DNA of 64,000 nucleotides from Xylaria sp. FL1777 (taxonomy: Eukaryota; Ascomycota; Sordariomycetes; Xylariales; Xylariaceae): contig MU400508.1 in the NCBI GenBank assembly GCA_022578965.1, positions 372,001 to 436,000 of the forward strand. The letters are read 5' to 3'. Made by a program: the position numbers and the translations under genes. A model generated the notes under the pieces. That model was not told the DNA's origin and did not search any database. It saw only the letters and a program-made list of their open reading frames with translations. The stretch's first letter is position 1. Every line of letters starts with the position of its first letter. Shown in pieces: positions 12,826 through 25,107 of this stretch.

Positions 12826-15741
12826 ATGCCTGGCCGTCAAGCGCACGGGCGGCCGCTCATCGCAGCCAACGGCGGCGGCAGCAAAGGCAAGAATAAACAG
12901 TCGAAAACGAGGTCGAAAAAAAAGGCCATGGACGCCTACGCCGCGGCCCAGGCAGAAGTCGGTGAGCAGCAAAAGCGCACCCCACGATATCGCCAACTCG
13001 ACGCGGATCTAGACGACGGTACGCCGCGCGGGAAGCACGCCCGAGACGATGACGACGACGAAGATGACGACGAGGACGAGGCTCCCCCTCGGAAGATGCG
13101 CCGTGGCTCGAGGCGGGACGAAGGCGACAACGTCGAGTATGGCAGTGATAGTTCTGGCAACTCGTGGCGCGTGGGTGTAGTGGACGAAGAGGATGACTCT
13201 GAGATTGATAGTGACGAGGCTTTTGGCGAGAGCGATGAGGAACGGTTTCAGCATTTCAAATTCCCTGGGAGTAAGAAAAAGAAGAAGCAGACAGAAGAGG
13301 TAAGCTGGGCATAAGCAAGTCTAGAACAACGGCTGTCAGTATGGCTGATTACGGATGTAGGACTCTGAGGACGAGGATGATGAAGATGATGAAGGTGAAT
13401 ACATTGGCGATGCTGATGGTGCCTCACTCGGATCCGACGCCATAGATCTTGCCGATGCTCTGGACATGTCGATGTCGGAGGACGACGAATTACCGGATGC
13501 CGCTCAAGAGGATGACTCCGGAGACGACTCCGAAGTCGAAGACGATGATTCTGGAGATGAATCCTCCGATGTTGAATCAGATGATCAGGAGGAAGCAGAT
13601 ATAAATGCTTGGGTATCAAAGTTTGCAGGCGCCGACGATGCGGAGGAAGACGAGACCCAGACGATAACCTCGAAACCGAAACTCGGCCTTAAAGAACTAG
13701 GTCTTTTAGGTGTGAAGGACTCGGAGCTCAAAAAGTCCCTCAAACTTATGACTAAAGATGAACGGGCCAAGAAGAAACAGAAGCTCGAGGTTCCTCTTGC
13801 ACGACGGGCACAGGCGAAACTTGATCGTTCAGTTGCGTACGAAAAGACAAACGAGTCCCTCGGTCGCTGGCTTGACACTGTCAAAGCTATGCGCAGGGCA
13901 GATACCAGCCTTGTTTTCCCTCTACCTCAGCATGAGACAGGGTTAGCTCGCCACAACAATGACGAACTTGCGCCACTAAACCAGAAGACTGCTGGAACAG
14001 AGCTCGAAAACACTATCATGGCTATTATGGAGGAAAGCGGTCTTAGTTTAAAACCTGAACCCAAAAAGAAGGCTGTCATAGTTGACGAGGATGGTCAGAC
14101 GATCTCCCGGAAGGCCATGCTGCAACAAAAACGTCACGAGAGGGAGGTTCAGTCCAGAGAAGAAGCTAGAGCGAAGCGCATCAAAAAGATTAAGTCCAAG
14201 GCCTATCATCGTGTACACAGAAAGCAGAGGGAAAGGGACGAGATCAAAGAGAGGGAGATTATGGCTGCGTCTGGTGAGATCAACAGTGAAGACGAACGAG
14301 AGGCGCTGGATCGCCAGCGTGCGATGGAGAGAATGGGAGCACGACATCGGGAGAGCAAGTGGGCTAAGCAGGCCAATAAAAATGGCCGGGCTGCCTGGGA
14401 TGAGGACGTCCGTATGGGAGTCACCGAGATGGCGAGACGAGATGAAGAGCTTCGTCGTCGCATTGAAGGAAAATCCGTAAATAAGGCCTCCGACGATGGG
14501 TCTGATGAATCGGATGACTCGGCTGGTTCCGATGATGAAAGGGTAAAGCTCTTGCGACAACTCAAGAAACTTGACGCCGTGGAAGATTCCGAGCCGAAAT
14601 CAAAACTCATGAACATGGAATTCATGAGAAAGGCCGAGGCTAGACGGAAACAGGAAAACGACAAGCTAATAGCTGATATGAGACGCGAGCTTGGTTCAGA
14701 TGCTGATGATCAGAGTCAATCTGATCACGGGCCTGAAGACATTGGGAGAAGGACGTTCGGCCAGCCAGCCAACTCAAAACAAGCGCTCAAGGCCAGCAAA
14801 CCAAAGAAGAAGTCAAAAGCGGAAAAGACAGACCAGGTTCAAGAGGAAGCAAGCGAAGTTAAGGAGCCAACAATCAGTCGATCCAAAATCCTTTCCGCTT
14901 CAGCACTTCAAAATGTTGATGTGGACGGAACGGCCGGTGCGTGGAGTCAGCCGACGGCGTCTGGGACCTCCAAGAAACAAAGGGGCAAGAAGACAGGGCC
15001 TAGTACAGACGTACTGGAGATCGATATCAACTCTGTAGCCGTATCCGCTCAGCCTCCAACCCCAGCACCAGTAAAAAGCAAAGCGGAGAAGAAGGGCGAT
15101 ACGGCGCAAGTCGAGTACTCCTCGGACGACGAAGATCAACACATGCCTGTCCAGTTCCGAGAACAGGAGCTGATCGAAAGAGCTTTTGGGGGTCTGGATG
15201 TCTTTGAAGCAGAATTTCAGGCTGAAAAGGATGCTGCTGTCGCAGATGACGATGAAAAGGTCGTTGAGACGACATTACCTGGTTGGGGCTCTGTAAGTGA
15301 CTGCGTCCGAATCACAAGCGAAGTATTTGCAGTGAATATTTCTAAACTAACCCCTTGCTTCTCTCTAGTGGGTTGGTGAAGGTGTTAAGAAACGCGAGAA
15401 GAATCAGCGCAAGTTCTTCACCAAGAAGGACGGCGTAAAGCCCGACGCCCGCAAGGATTTCCAGAAGGACAAGGTGATTATCAGTGAGAAACGCGTCAAA
15501 AAGGTTAGTTCTTGCCTCCCTTTCCCCCACAACTCTCTTTCTAACGAGAATTGTACAGAATGATAGATATCTCGCCTCTCAGCTTCCCCATCAGTACGAG
15601 AGTAGAGCGCAGTACGAGCGCAGTCTACGATTACCCATCGGCCCTGAGTTCATGACTAAGCAGTCGTTCCAGGACGCCACGAAGCCGCGTGTTATTATCA
15701 AACAGGGCATTATTGCGCCTATATCGAAGCCTACGCATTAG
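12826..15741 (+). CDS. utp14: U3 snoRNP / SSU processome protein UTP14
   Basis: Utp14 is a nucleolar SSU-processome subunit that recruits and activates the helicase Dhr1 for 18S rRNA maturation (known for the family). Four exons, 12826-13299, 13361-15292, 15369-15503 and 15559-15741, give 907 residues; all introns are phase 0 (61, 76 and 55 nt). The N-terminal third is highly acidic, with Asp/Glu runs and a KKKKK patch in FPGSKKKKKQ. The core contains basic coiled segments rich in Lys/Arg/Glu (RAKRIKKIKSKAYHRVHRK). The family's C-terminal signature is reconstituted by splicing: PGWGSWVGEG, then KKREKNQRKFFTKKDGVKPD, then SRAQYERSLRLPIGPEF and the end KQGIIAPISKPTH. It converges on the GPATCH1 gene, 285 bp away. 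Confidence 0.94.
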
Positions 15742-16026
15742 AACGTCATTGGGTAGTGATTTGCGTCGTTCATTCTCTAAAGGCTACGTAATAAGCATAT
15801 TAGGTATAATCCAACGCGCGTCCCGTTTGGAAAGCCGGTGTAGCAAAGATAGAAAATAGAGACGATGCATGTTAAAAGACCTTAGACAGCTGAAGGCTTT
15901 ATAGAGTATAATACATACATACATACATAGCATTAGCATTAGCAGATCTGTCTCCAATTCTACTGTTTCCTCGTCTTCAATTAATGGGTGGGTATAATAA
16001 GTAATATCACCAAAATCTACATCTCC

Positions 16027-18261
16027 CTAGCCCTCCTTCTCCTCCTCCTCCTCCTCGTCACTGCTATCCCCAAAGATAGCTTTCAGGACCTCGTCCTGAG
16101 CACGCCTGCCCTCAAGCGCCTCGTTGACGTCCGCGTTGACTTTGATCGGTGCACCGTGTATCTGTGCTGTGTCCGGGCGGGATTCCGGTAATAACCCCCG
16201 ATCATCGCCCGTCGCAGTATCCCGGCCTGTACTATTGCTCTCTAGACCAGCGGCTGCTTGCGCCTGTTTCATGAGCTCGTCGAGCGTCACGGCGCCTTCG
16301 CTGAAGAGCGGCCCTCCTACGCCCACGCCCATACTTGTGCCCATACCGCTCGTCGCAGACGAGGATTTATTACCCATCTCCGCCTCTGCGTCGGGCTGGA
16401 CGTGGGCAGGGGGTCGGACGTTGAAGCGCTTGCACAGGAGTCGCGTGGGATAGAAGTCCGTCACGGTCCTCGTCATGGCGCCGTACATGCCCAATCTTGC
16501 GGCTTCTTCGGCGGGGTCTTTGGGCTTCTCCGGCGGGATGTGTAAGAGGCTTTCTCCTTTGCCCCCTCCCGCTCCCGCGGCGGTCGGCTTCGCCGTGGAC
16601 GTCGTGAACCGCGAGGCCATGAGGCCCGTCATGGGCTTGAAGATGCGCGCACAGCTGACGAATTCGTGGAGCTCGCGCATCCAGTCCTGCATCTTCATGC
16701 CTGCCGGCTTCGACGGGATCGTCTTGGTGAAGCCCGCGGCATACTCCAGATACGCGCGGTACCGGCCGCGTTTCCCTTCGTCGTCCGCGTACGGCGCCGG
16801 GCCGGACCCGCTGGCTCCGCGCGTAAGGGCCGCTACAGCTGTCACTTTGTCGAGCTCGGGGAGCTGACGTAGAAGCTCTTGCTGCTTCTCGGCTTCGGTG
16901 AGCGCGAACTCCGCAGGCACCTCTCCTAGCGCTGGTGGGAGGTTCGTTTTACCGGTTGCGGATGCGAGTCGCTCGCGGGCTTCGGCGGACAGGAAGTCGA
17001 ACACGGATTTTCCAGGGAGTTGCGCCTCGCCCAGAAGAGCGGCACGGGACTTGGGATCGAGTTTGAAAGACTTTGCCGCATCGGCTGTGGATATATAGTT
17101 TGCCTTTTCGGCCTCGACTTTGCGCTCCCGGCTAGATTTCCAACCTGGTGGTATTTGTGGAGGTGGGTATTTGTCTGAATCGATGGAGGATGTCAGAGGA
17201 TCAGCTTCAGTGCCGAAGACGAATCCATCCAGTGGTAGACGGCCATCATGACATTTCCGTAAATTCTTGCCCGATCTTGCTAATATATTCTTTCTTGATC
17301 TAAATACTGGTGCAGCGCCAAGAGCTGGGTTGGCCGTTGTAGTACCAGTTTTCTTCTTTTTCTTGTCGCCTCCTATTATCCGGTTATAGGATATTTTCGG
17401 GCCAATCTCGTATGGGTCTTCGTCATCGGAGCCGGTATCGTTTAAGATTCCTATCCCAATGCCCCCCTTCCCGAATTTATTTTTCTTTTCTTTTTTCAGT
17501 AGCCCTGGCCGTCGCAACGGTGGACCTAGAGTTTCTTCGTCGGAGCTCTCACCAGCTTCCAATTTAGAGGTGTTTCTCATGGGTGTTAATCTCGATTCGC
17601 CCTCAAACCCTAGGCCCTTACGATCCTTCTTCCTAAAAAAAGCGATCATAGCGACGTTTTTGGGCGCGAAGAGATAGGTCTCGCCGGCCTCTTGCGCCGC
17701 GCCGGGTTTGCTGGCGATTTCAAGCCTAGCTTTCCGGCGCACCTTAGGCCCAATGCCCTGCCCATCTTTCCATCCCATTCGCCTCAAAAGCTTAACGCCC
17801 ATAGTATCTCCCTGAACCCGAAATAGGTCCGCCAAACCACCGCGCCTAACGCCATCCTCAGTAGAGCCCAGGCCGGCAAATCCTTGCGCGGTCTGTAGCT
17901 GCTCTGCCTCTGCTGCATCTGCCAAGTCTTCCTCGTCCATGAGGTCTTCTATGCGCTGCTGCGATGTCTTTCCCGCATCTTTGTGGCGATTTGACCGGGA
18001 AGACACGAAAGTCGAAGGCGTCCAGCCTTCCTTGGAGCCGACGGTATTGAAGTAGCCGGCGCTCCATCCACCGGTGAAGGCGCCATGTAGGCGCTTCCGG
18101 CCGCGTTCATCCCTCACCTCCTGCTTCCAGACGGGCACGTAGGAGCCATCATCGCGGACCTCGGGGTCGAGGGGCGGCAGCGGGGTACCAAACAGAGCGT
18201 ACGGGGATTGCTGGGCTTGGAGGTCGGCTTCGAATTGCGCGCGGTTTCGTTTGTAGGACAT
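16027..18261 (-). CDS. G-patch domain protein, GPATCH1 type (spliceosome-associated)
   Basis: A single uninterrupted reading frame of 744 residues. The N-terminus YKRNRAQFEADLQAQQSPYA and the following GTPLPPLDPEVRDDGSYVPV form the DUF1604 region specific to GPATCH1 homologues. The G-patch lies at about residues 155-185 (GVKLLRRMGWKDGQGIGPKV), with the glycine spacing of the motif. Later stretches keep family features such as GWKSSRERK and ARIFKPMTGLMASRFTTS. The C-terminus is an acidic DSSDEEEEEE run. GPATCH1 proteins are found in the catalytic-stage spliceosome, probably as partners of a DEAH helicase (known for relatives, inferred here). Absence of introns in 2.2 kb contrasts with most neighbours. 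Confidence 0.88.
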   Translation of the reverse strand: MSYKRNRAQFEADLQAQQSPYALFGTPLPPLDPEVRDDGSYVPVWKQEVRDERGRKRLHGAFTGGWSAGYFNTVGSKEGWTPSTFVSSRSNRHKDAGKTSQQRIEDLMDEEDLADAAEAEQLQTAQGFAGLGSTEDGVRRGGLADLFRVQGDTMGVKLLRRMGWKDGQGIGPKVRRKARLEIASKPGAAQEAGETYLFAPKNVAMIAFFRKKDRKGLGFEGESRLTPMRNTSKLEAGESSDEETLGPPLRRPGLLKKEKKNKFGKGGIGIGILNDTGSDDEDPYEIGPKISYNRIIGGDKKKKKTGTTTANPALGAAPVFRSRKNILARSGKNLRKCHDGRLPLDGFVFGTEADPLTSSIDSDKYPPPQIPPGWKSSRERKVEAEKANYISTADAAKSFKLDPKSRAALLGEAQLPGKSVFDFLSAEARERLASATGKTNLPPALGEVPAEFALTEAEKQQELLRQLPELDKVTAVAALTRGASGSGPAPYADDEGKRGRYRAYLEYAAGFTKTIPSKPAGMKMQDWMRELHEFVSCARIFKPMTGLMASRFTTSTAKPTAAGAGGGKGESLLHIPPEKPKDPAEEAARLGMYGAMTRTVTDFYPTRLLCKRFNVRPPAHVQPDAEAEMGNKSSSATSGMGTSMGVGVGGPLFSEGAVTLDELMKQAQAAAGLESNSTGRDTATGDDRGLLPESRPDTAQIHGAPIKVNADVNEALEGRRAQDEVLKAIFGDSSDEEEEEEKEG

Positions 18262-19308
18262 TTAGGGCTGGCTGGGCAGCGCGTAAGGCGCCTTATAGGT
18301 CTATCATCTGTCTACCTAGGTAATCAGGAGGAGCAGTAGGATCAACGTTAGAACAATGAGCGGCAAGAGTAGCAACTAAATATGTTACCTCAAATACCTA
18401 CATGAAGTAGTTACACCTATATGGAACTTGGGTAAGTACATTGAGATTGAACTTCATGGTGTCTGATAAGCCTGGTACGGGAGCTTATCTCGGGGTGGGG
18501 CAAGCATTTCCGTTGCAAGATCGCTACCAAAGCCGACTGAACACCTTAAACCAAGCATAATCTACATAGTATAAGCAGGTACCTCTTAACTTACGTAATC
18601 CAAGACATATAGGTACTGTAGGTACATACGGTACCTAACTAATAACTCAGCTTGAAGTTCTGCCTATAATAAACTTCAAGGTTGTTGCTCATTACGCACA
18701 ACAATATCGCCATGATTATTACGGTCACTAGGTATGTGTGTTTTCATATGGTATAGATATCGGGGAATAGCCTCCTGACGATGTGGATGGTGTGTGGTTG
18801 CGCTCGAGCCTTTCATAGCTGCTGCAGCTTTCCGCATCATCTTATGAAAAACCCGAACCAGGGCAGAGATGCCAAGAACTCAGGGCCAGTATATCTACCG
18901 ATTCTGTACAGATCTGCGAAGCCAATAATGCCTGCCACCATTGTAAGCCGATGCAACATCAACTTGTCTCTATCAAAACACAGCAGACAGCTCGCCTGTA
19001 TGTCGTCATACCTCTATTTTACCTGTCATCCTTCACCTCACCACGGTATGAGGTGTTCCAGTGTAGTGTTCGGAACCACAGAACGTCACAATACAACTCA
19101 GCCGATGAGCTACGACGTCCTGTATATTTTCCTGTGCTCCGGCAGTAGATGCTCAGGTATAGCTCACGATGGCCAGAAATCTTGGGTGGCATGGAACAGG
19201 TATAATAGCTGCGTGTCATGGTACCTACCTAGGTAGTCTTCAAGAGCACTAGAGCACTACTAACAAATGTACAGTAGAGGAGTTTCATGGTGGTGGAAAT
19301 CCTGCGTG

Positions 19309-19375
19309 TATACTAGACTACATACACAAAACGCGTAGGAGCTCGGCAAACTAGAGTCGTATGTAGTCTAGTATA
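19309..19375. repeat. perfect 17-bp inverted repeat with 33-nt loop
   Basis: The left arm TATACTAGACTACATAC (19309-19325) is matched exactly by its reverse complement at 19359-19375. The outer ends are TATA on both sides. It could be a hairpin or a minimal MITE-like palindrome; no gene overlaps it. Confidence 0.9.
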
Positions 19376-20297
19376 TAGTATATCTAGAACAGCTAAGGTT
19401 AGATGTTGGAAAGTCTGTTGCTTACTTTTGCCCAAAGCAATGAATGAGCGAACCTTGTCAAAAGGGCCCTGCTGCACGGCCGCCCAATCTCTCCACAACA
19501 TCACAGAATTGCCAGCTCCTACCTACCGTACAACACCGTACACTACATATTGCTCAGCATGGTGCGGCTTATTATGTATGTATGGTCCGTGGTGCAATGC
19601 AGCGTACCAACGTGGTCAGCGGGAGGGGCGCAGCTCTCGGTTTCAACCACCTCCTCTAGCCCGAGCTGGCGTTTGAAATAAGAGTATCAGGCGAGGATGC
19701 GGATAGTGTAGCATTGTTTTGCAACTGTTTCTTTTCTTGTAGAGCTGGATTACTCTGTACGTGAGCTGGGAATTGTCATGTCCTTTCTAGCGAGGCACCA
19801 CGGTGAAAGAGAGGGGTTGCACATTGGACCATGTGTGCCCCCCTCACAGATACGTATGTAGGTATTTACGTGACAATTCACACGCTTGCCCTAACATATC
19901 ATAGTAACAACAACAATAATAATAGTAGTAAGAATCATAGGGCACTTAAAATCTGGTCCACTCAGACTATGTGTGTAGTGTACAACTTCGGGAGGTTTGT
20001 GCTTGCGGGGTTGTAGGCTAGGAAATAGGTAGTACGTAAAGACTTCACAACATATAATTGGTGTTTTCCACAGTAAGTAGTATCTAGGTACTTACACTAA
20101 CTGACCTACCTATGGCAAGTAGCGTAGGACAGCGGGCTGCGGGGTCCTACAGGGGCTAGGTGGTCAAGGTATCGTGTCAACTGATACTCCTCAACATATT
20201 TGTTTAACAACCTACATAAGGTAAAGTACCTACCTACATGTAAGTACAGCATACGTGTACCTACTTGATGTGATCTATCAGGATTCAAAATTCAAAA

Positions 20298-20320
20298 GTG
20301 TAGGTGCATAGTACCTACAC
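20298..20320. repeat. 8-bp inverted repeat built from the GTAGGT word
   Basis: GTGTAGGT (20298-20305) and ACCTACAC (20313-20320) are perfect complements around a 7-nt loop. It sits inside a stretch full of related TACCTA words. Confidence 0.8.
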
Positions 20321-21176
20321 ATCTTGTAAGGCACTATTACTACACCTCGAAAACACTCAGAACTGTTCACTAGCGGTCAACATAAAGTGCCTCATCACGT
20401 TATCAACGTAGAGGGAAGATGTATGAAACAGGGAAGAAATACTTGGGCTATAGAGTTATACAAAATGGTTGGTCGCATGGCACGATTCCGAGCAGCAGGG
20501 GTTGGAAGAAAAGAGGTGTCGTGTCGGTGGTTAGGTAGCTCGCCCAGACCTTTCTTTACATGTAACCTACTTAGCTTTGCCTGTGGTCTCTCACAGGCTT
20601 AACACCTTTGGACCTTCAGCCTTTTCTGTCCACCCCCTTTTCTCACCTCGATTGTATTACCTACCCTACACTCCCTCCCTACTTGGCTGACCCTTTTCCA
20701 CTTTGCCAACATTGTACTGTGCACTCATTACCTACAGCGGTAACAGCTAGGTGGTCTTAAGTAGGTACCTAACTTAGATAGCCTACCTGGGTACTTGGCT
20801 GGTCCCTCCCGTGTCTCCCATCTCCCGGTAACTGCCAGGTACCTAGTATATGGCACTAGCACCGCCGTTCTACAATAGCTACATCCCTAGTACGAGGGCG
20901 GCTAGGGTGGTAGAGCCATCCGGCGGAGGTACTCCTTCGCTACCCACCTCCTCTTAACCTGCCTCTACCCGCTAACCTGGTAATAATACCTACAATACCT
21001 GCCTGCCTCCCTGCCTCCAGTAGGTTGACGAGGCAAAATACCTACTTACTTACCTGCCTTACTATTACCACATTGCCTTGCCTACCTGGTACCTGATCTA
21101 CCACCTGCCCGAACTGTAGGTTGTTGTACTTGGTCTGGTCTGGCGTGTCGTGTCGCCAGCGCTCCATCACAAAGCA

Positions 21177-24100
21177 ATGTCCATGCCTGCCACCGACCAG
21201 CAACACCAGCAACTCCTTGACCGTCATTCATCCACTGCCTCGTCACCCCGTACCCACCCTCATCATCACCACCACCATCGCCAGCATCAACAGAAGCATC
21301 CGCACCAGTCCGATCACTACGCCCCGCCCGCTCGCGCCCAGTCGACACGTTCACGCCCAACCACGACCACGCCCAGCTCCGACAGCATCGGCGTCAGCAA
21401 CAGCCACAGCACCAGCAGCAACAACCACAACAGCACCAATTACGCTGCCCCGCTCCCGCATCGGTCTGCCTCGACCTCCCATCCCCAGCGCCATCACAGT
21501 CGCCGCCACTCGGGTTCCGGGTCTATCCGCGCAGTCCAGGACGTCCTCCCCCAGCTAGACTATGAAACCACGAACGTAGCCCATCCGCCAAACCGCAGTT
21601 CTAGCAAAGACCGCCCTCCCCCGGTCTCCCGAGGTGCCGACTCCAAGGGCGTCCATCGCCGCGCCAGCACCCGCTCCAATCACTCCTCCCACGCCAGCGA
21701 CATGGCCGCTGCCACAGCTGCGAACACTAACGGCCCTGCCGCCGTGCCCCCGGTTATGCAGGCTGCCGCCGACGCTCGTGCCACGGGGGCCAAGCAGAGG
21801 ACGACGCGAACTTCCATTCCCACGCAGTCTGGCAAATGGATTCTTGGAAAGACCATCGGTGCTGGTAGTATGGGCAAGGTGAAGCTTGCCCGCAAGGAGG
21901 ACGGGGCTGAACAGGTGGGTTTGGCTACTCCTCGTCATCTTGCTCTTACCCCTTTCCCCTCCCTACCGGTGTCCTGTTCTTCCACCCCTTAAATGCTTCA
22001 TTCCTCCTACTGACACGTTCATATTAGGTTGCCTGCAAGATTATTCCGCGCGGCTCTACCGAAGATGGTCATCATAGTCGCGCAGAGAAAGAAAGAGCAG
22101 ATCAGTCTAAGGAAATACGCACTGCGCGGGAGGCAGCTATTGTCACGCTCTTGCAACATCCTCACATTTGCGGCTTACGAGATGTCGTGCGAACTAATTA
22201 TCACTGGTACATGCTATTTGAGTATGTTAATGGCGGGCAGATGCTCGACTACATTATCTCCCATGGAAAGCTGAAGGAGAAGCAAGCCAGAAAATTCAGT
22301 AGACAGATTGCCAGTGCTCTCGATTACTGCCACCGGAACAGCATTGTCCACCGAGACCTTAAGATTGAAAATATTCTCATCAGTAAGACAGGGGACATCA
22401 AGATCATCGACTTCGGACTTAGCAACCTATTTTCTCCAAAAGGTCACTTGAAGACCTTCTGTGGTAGCCTGTACTTTGCCGCGCCTGAGTTGCTCCAAGC
22501 CCGTGTCTACACAGGCCCAGAGGTGGATGTATGGAGTTTCGGTATCGTCCTTTACGTCCTAGTGTGTGGAAAGGTCCCATTTGACGACCAAAGCATGCCA
22601 GCTTTACATGCAAAGATTAAGAAGGGAGTGGTCGACTACCCAGGCTGGCTATCAAATGGCAAGTTAAGATAAATCTAGGCTTTGAAGTTTTGAGCTAATT
22701 GTGTGCCTAGAGTGCCGACACCTCCTATCGCGGATGCTTGTGACAGATCCCAGGCACAGAGCAACAATGTTTGAAGTCATGAACCATCCTTGGCTCACCA
22801 AGGGTTATGGTTGTCCACCTGAGAATTATCTCCCCCAGCGGGAACCATTAACACTACCCTTAGATCAAGAGGTGATTAACGCCATGACGGGGTTCAACTT
22901 TGGTTCGCCGGAGATAATCAAATCCCAGCTCACCAGACTGATTGAATCTGAAGAGTACAAGCGAGCAGTGCATTTGCTGCAGAAAGAGAAAGAAATCCCG
23001 CCTGCCCCAAAAGACCCAGAAAAGAAGCGCGGGTTTGGTTTCGATTTTTACAAGCGACGAAATTCTACCAGTAGCAGAGACAACCTAACAGCCCCCAGTT
23101 CCGAAGCACTCCAAGCCGGTAGCGACCCCCTCAATGCTTTCAGCCCGCTTGTCTCCATCTATTATTTGGTAAAAGAGAAGAAAGACCGAGACAGAGTAGA
23201 CAACGTAGACAGAAAGCCAAAGTCGCACCCACCTAAGAACGCTGCGGACTCCCCTCTGCCCGAAATCATCCCTCCCCCCGAAGCTCATACCAACACCTCG
23301 ACTTATGAGATGGCCGGAGAGAAAGCTACTGGCGGTAGGACGAGACCCCGCGCCAGGACTCATGGTGAAGACGATGCGCCAGAAGAAATAAAGAGATCCC
23401 AGGCACAAGCAAATATTCCGGCTCCACCAGATCCTCCAGCTGAACTGCCACCCAGGAAGGAAAGTACTGCTGCGGGTATTCTAAGAAGACTCAGCACCCG
23501 ACGTCGAAAAGAACCGGAAAGACTAGATAAAGATCGGTCTCATCCCCCTGCAGTTCATATCCATTCGCCAGCGGAAACACCTACAACACCACGCAAGAGT
23601 TTCAGTATCAGAAAACCACGTGGGCGAGATCGAGATGAAGCCCAGATGCCGAGGCTTCGATCCGGTAGCAGCCAACCTCAACATCGAGATTTACTGAGCC
23701 CTCCACTATCAGCCGGGGCTAATTTTTCCGAGAGCAACAAAGCCCTCGGGCGTTCCACTAGTGTCAATTCAGCTGATTACAGGCGGCGACCTTTCGGCTC
23801 TGCTAGTAGGATCGTTAAGGAACCACCGCCTACCAGTGGCTCGGATCAATCAGCAGGCGCCGAGAAGCCGCCTCAAGAACTAAATAGCGCGCTGAATTCT
23901 CGAGCCACCTCTATGCGAGCCCGGCCTCTAGGACACGCCCGCCGAGAGAGCATCCAAGCACGGAGAGCACGGAGGGAAGGCGCAAGGACAACAGACCTTG
24001 TTGAGGAGACAGATCAAGAAGTTGGTGAAGGAAGCAGCAACTCAGCAGAGCGGTTAGATGATTCTGAATTAGCAAAACCAGTCTTCCTAAAAGGTCTTTT

Positions 24101-24650
24101 CAGCGTTTCTACGACGTCAACCAAGTCCGTACCGGCCATCCGCAAAGAGTTGAAGAGGGTCCTTAAACAGCTAGGCGTCGAGTATACAGAAATCCGAGGA
24201 GGATTCACTTGCCGACACACCCCAAGCATCGATATGAAGAAGATCACAGATATACCCGACAGCCCTGCTCCTGCCCCCGGCGTGCGCCGGCGCTTCAGTT
24301 TTGGCATTAGGAGTGAGCGGGAACGGGAAGAGCTTCGAGAGATGGACCGGGTACCGCATACACCCCGTACTCCTGGTAGAGGGCCGACTGACAGGGGCGA
24401 CTCCACGTCTGAACTGTCCGACCAGGAGAGCATACACCGGGATGTTAGTGGGTCGTCGAGACGAGTACCGGGTGAGACTACTACACACGTACAAAGCGAT
24501 TTGGGTGGAAGCATGATCCTTGAATTCGAAATCGTCATTGTCAAGGTCCCTCTGCTCTCATTGCACGGTATCCAATTTAAACGCATGAAGGGAAACACGT
24601 GGCAGTTCAAGAGCATGGCCGACCAGATTCTCAAAGAGCTTCGGTTGTAA
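21177..24650 (+). CDS. kin1: KIN1/PAR-1-type serine/threonine protein kinase
   Basis: A membrane-associated polarity and exocytosis kinase of the Kin1/MARK family. Exons 21177-21914, 22028-22658 and 22711-24650 give 1102 residues. Residues 1-220 are low-complexity His/Ser/Gln. The kinase domain is about 221-483: glycine loop [13 protein letters not shown] lysine, catalytic loop [11 protein letters not shown] in IIDFGLSN, T-loop TFCGS and APE as AAPELL. The second intron (22659-22710) has a GCAAGT donor, and only this GC-AG splice joins YPGWLSN to [10 protein letters not shown] in frame. A Ser/Pro/Arg-rich linker follows with SIYYLVKEK. The last 170 residues form the KA1 domain, ending [16 protein letters not shown] and ILKELRL; KA1 domains bind acidic phospholipids in relatives. 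I chose the first ATG at 21177; Met at 21183 is an alternative. Confidence 0.93.
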
Positions 24651-25007
24651 ACCTAGCACTTATGACTGGGAAGACTTGGCAGGCTAGACTCTCTCGACAT
24701 AGTAGTAAACAGTCGAGTACTGGGCAACGGAAAGCGGTTACGGACAAATGGTAATTCGACAAGTGTTTTGGTTTGCCAGTTTACTCGTTTGAACTGGCAA
24801 GAGGGGGCAAACTCTGTGCCCATAAGTGGTTGCGTACTATTTCCTAAATAAAATCGATCTATATGTCTCGGAAACATGGATAGATGGATGGTCGTTTGGT
24901 TGAATAGGATTTTATTCCATTAGCGAGTCGCCGCTGAATGCAGAGCAGCGTGATGGTCTCCGACAAGCCCTCTCTAAAAACGATATGAGCAGACAAGACA
25001 GCACTTT

Positions 25008-25107
25008 ATGGAGAGAAAGAGAGAGGGATGCACACACACATATACACACAGACACACACACACACAGAGAAAGAGAGAGAGAGAGACAGAGACAGAGAGA
25101 ACGAGAC
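25008..25107. repeat. compound GA/CA microsatellite
   Basis: Alternating purine and CA tracts: GAGA runs, then ACAC interrupted by TAT and GAC, then GAGA again up to GAACGAGACG. A simple-sequence repeat in non-coding DNA about 360 bp after the kin1 stop. Confidence 0.9.

Larger units (their letters stand above)
18262..21176. other. intergenic region upstream of GPATCH1 and kin1
   Basis: This 2.9 kb lies between two divergent starts. It is rich in TAGGTA/TACCTA words (for example 20221-20240 and 20761-20790) and contains two perfect inverted repeats listed separately. The last 600 bp before kin1 are pyrimidine-rich with many CCTACC and CCTGCC runs, like a long fungal 5' leader. Short open frames show no protein character. 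Confidence 0.55.

Noticed and set aside
13009..14664. Long antisense frames across UTP14
   Set aside because: They are shadows of the codon bias and acidic repeats of UTP14 and show no independent signal.
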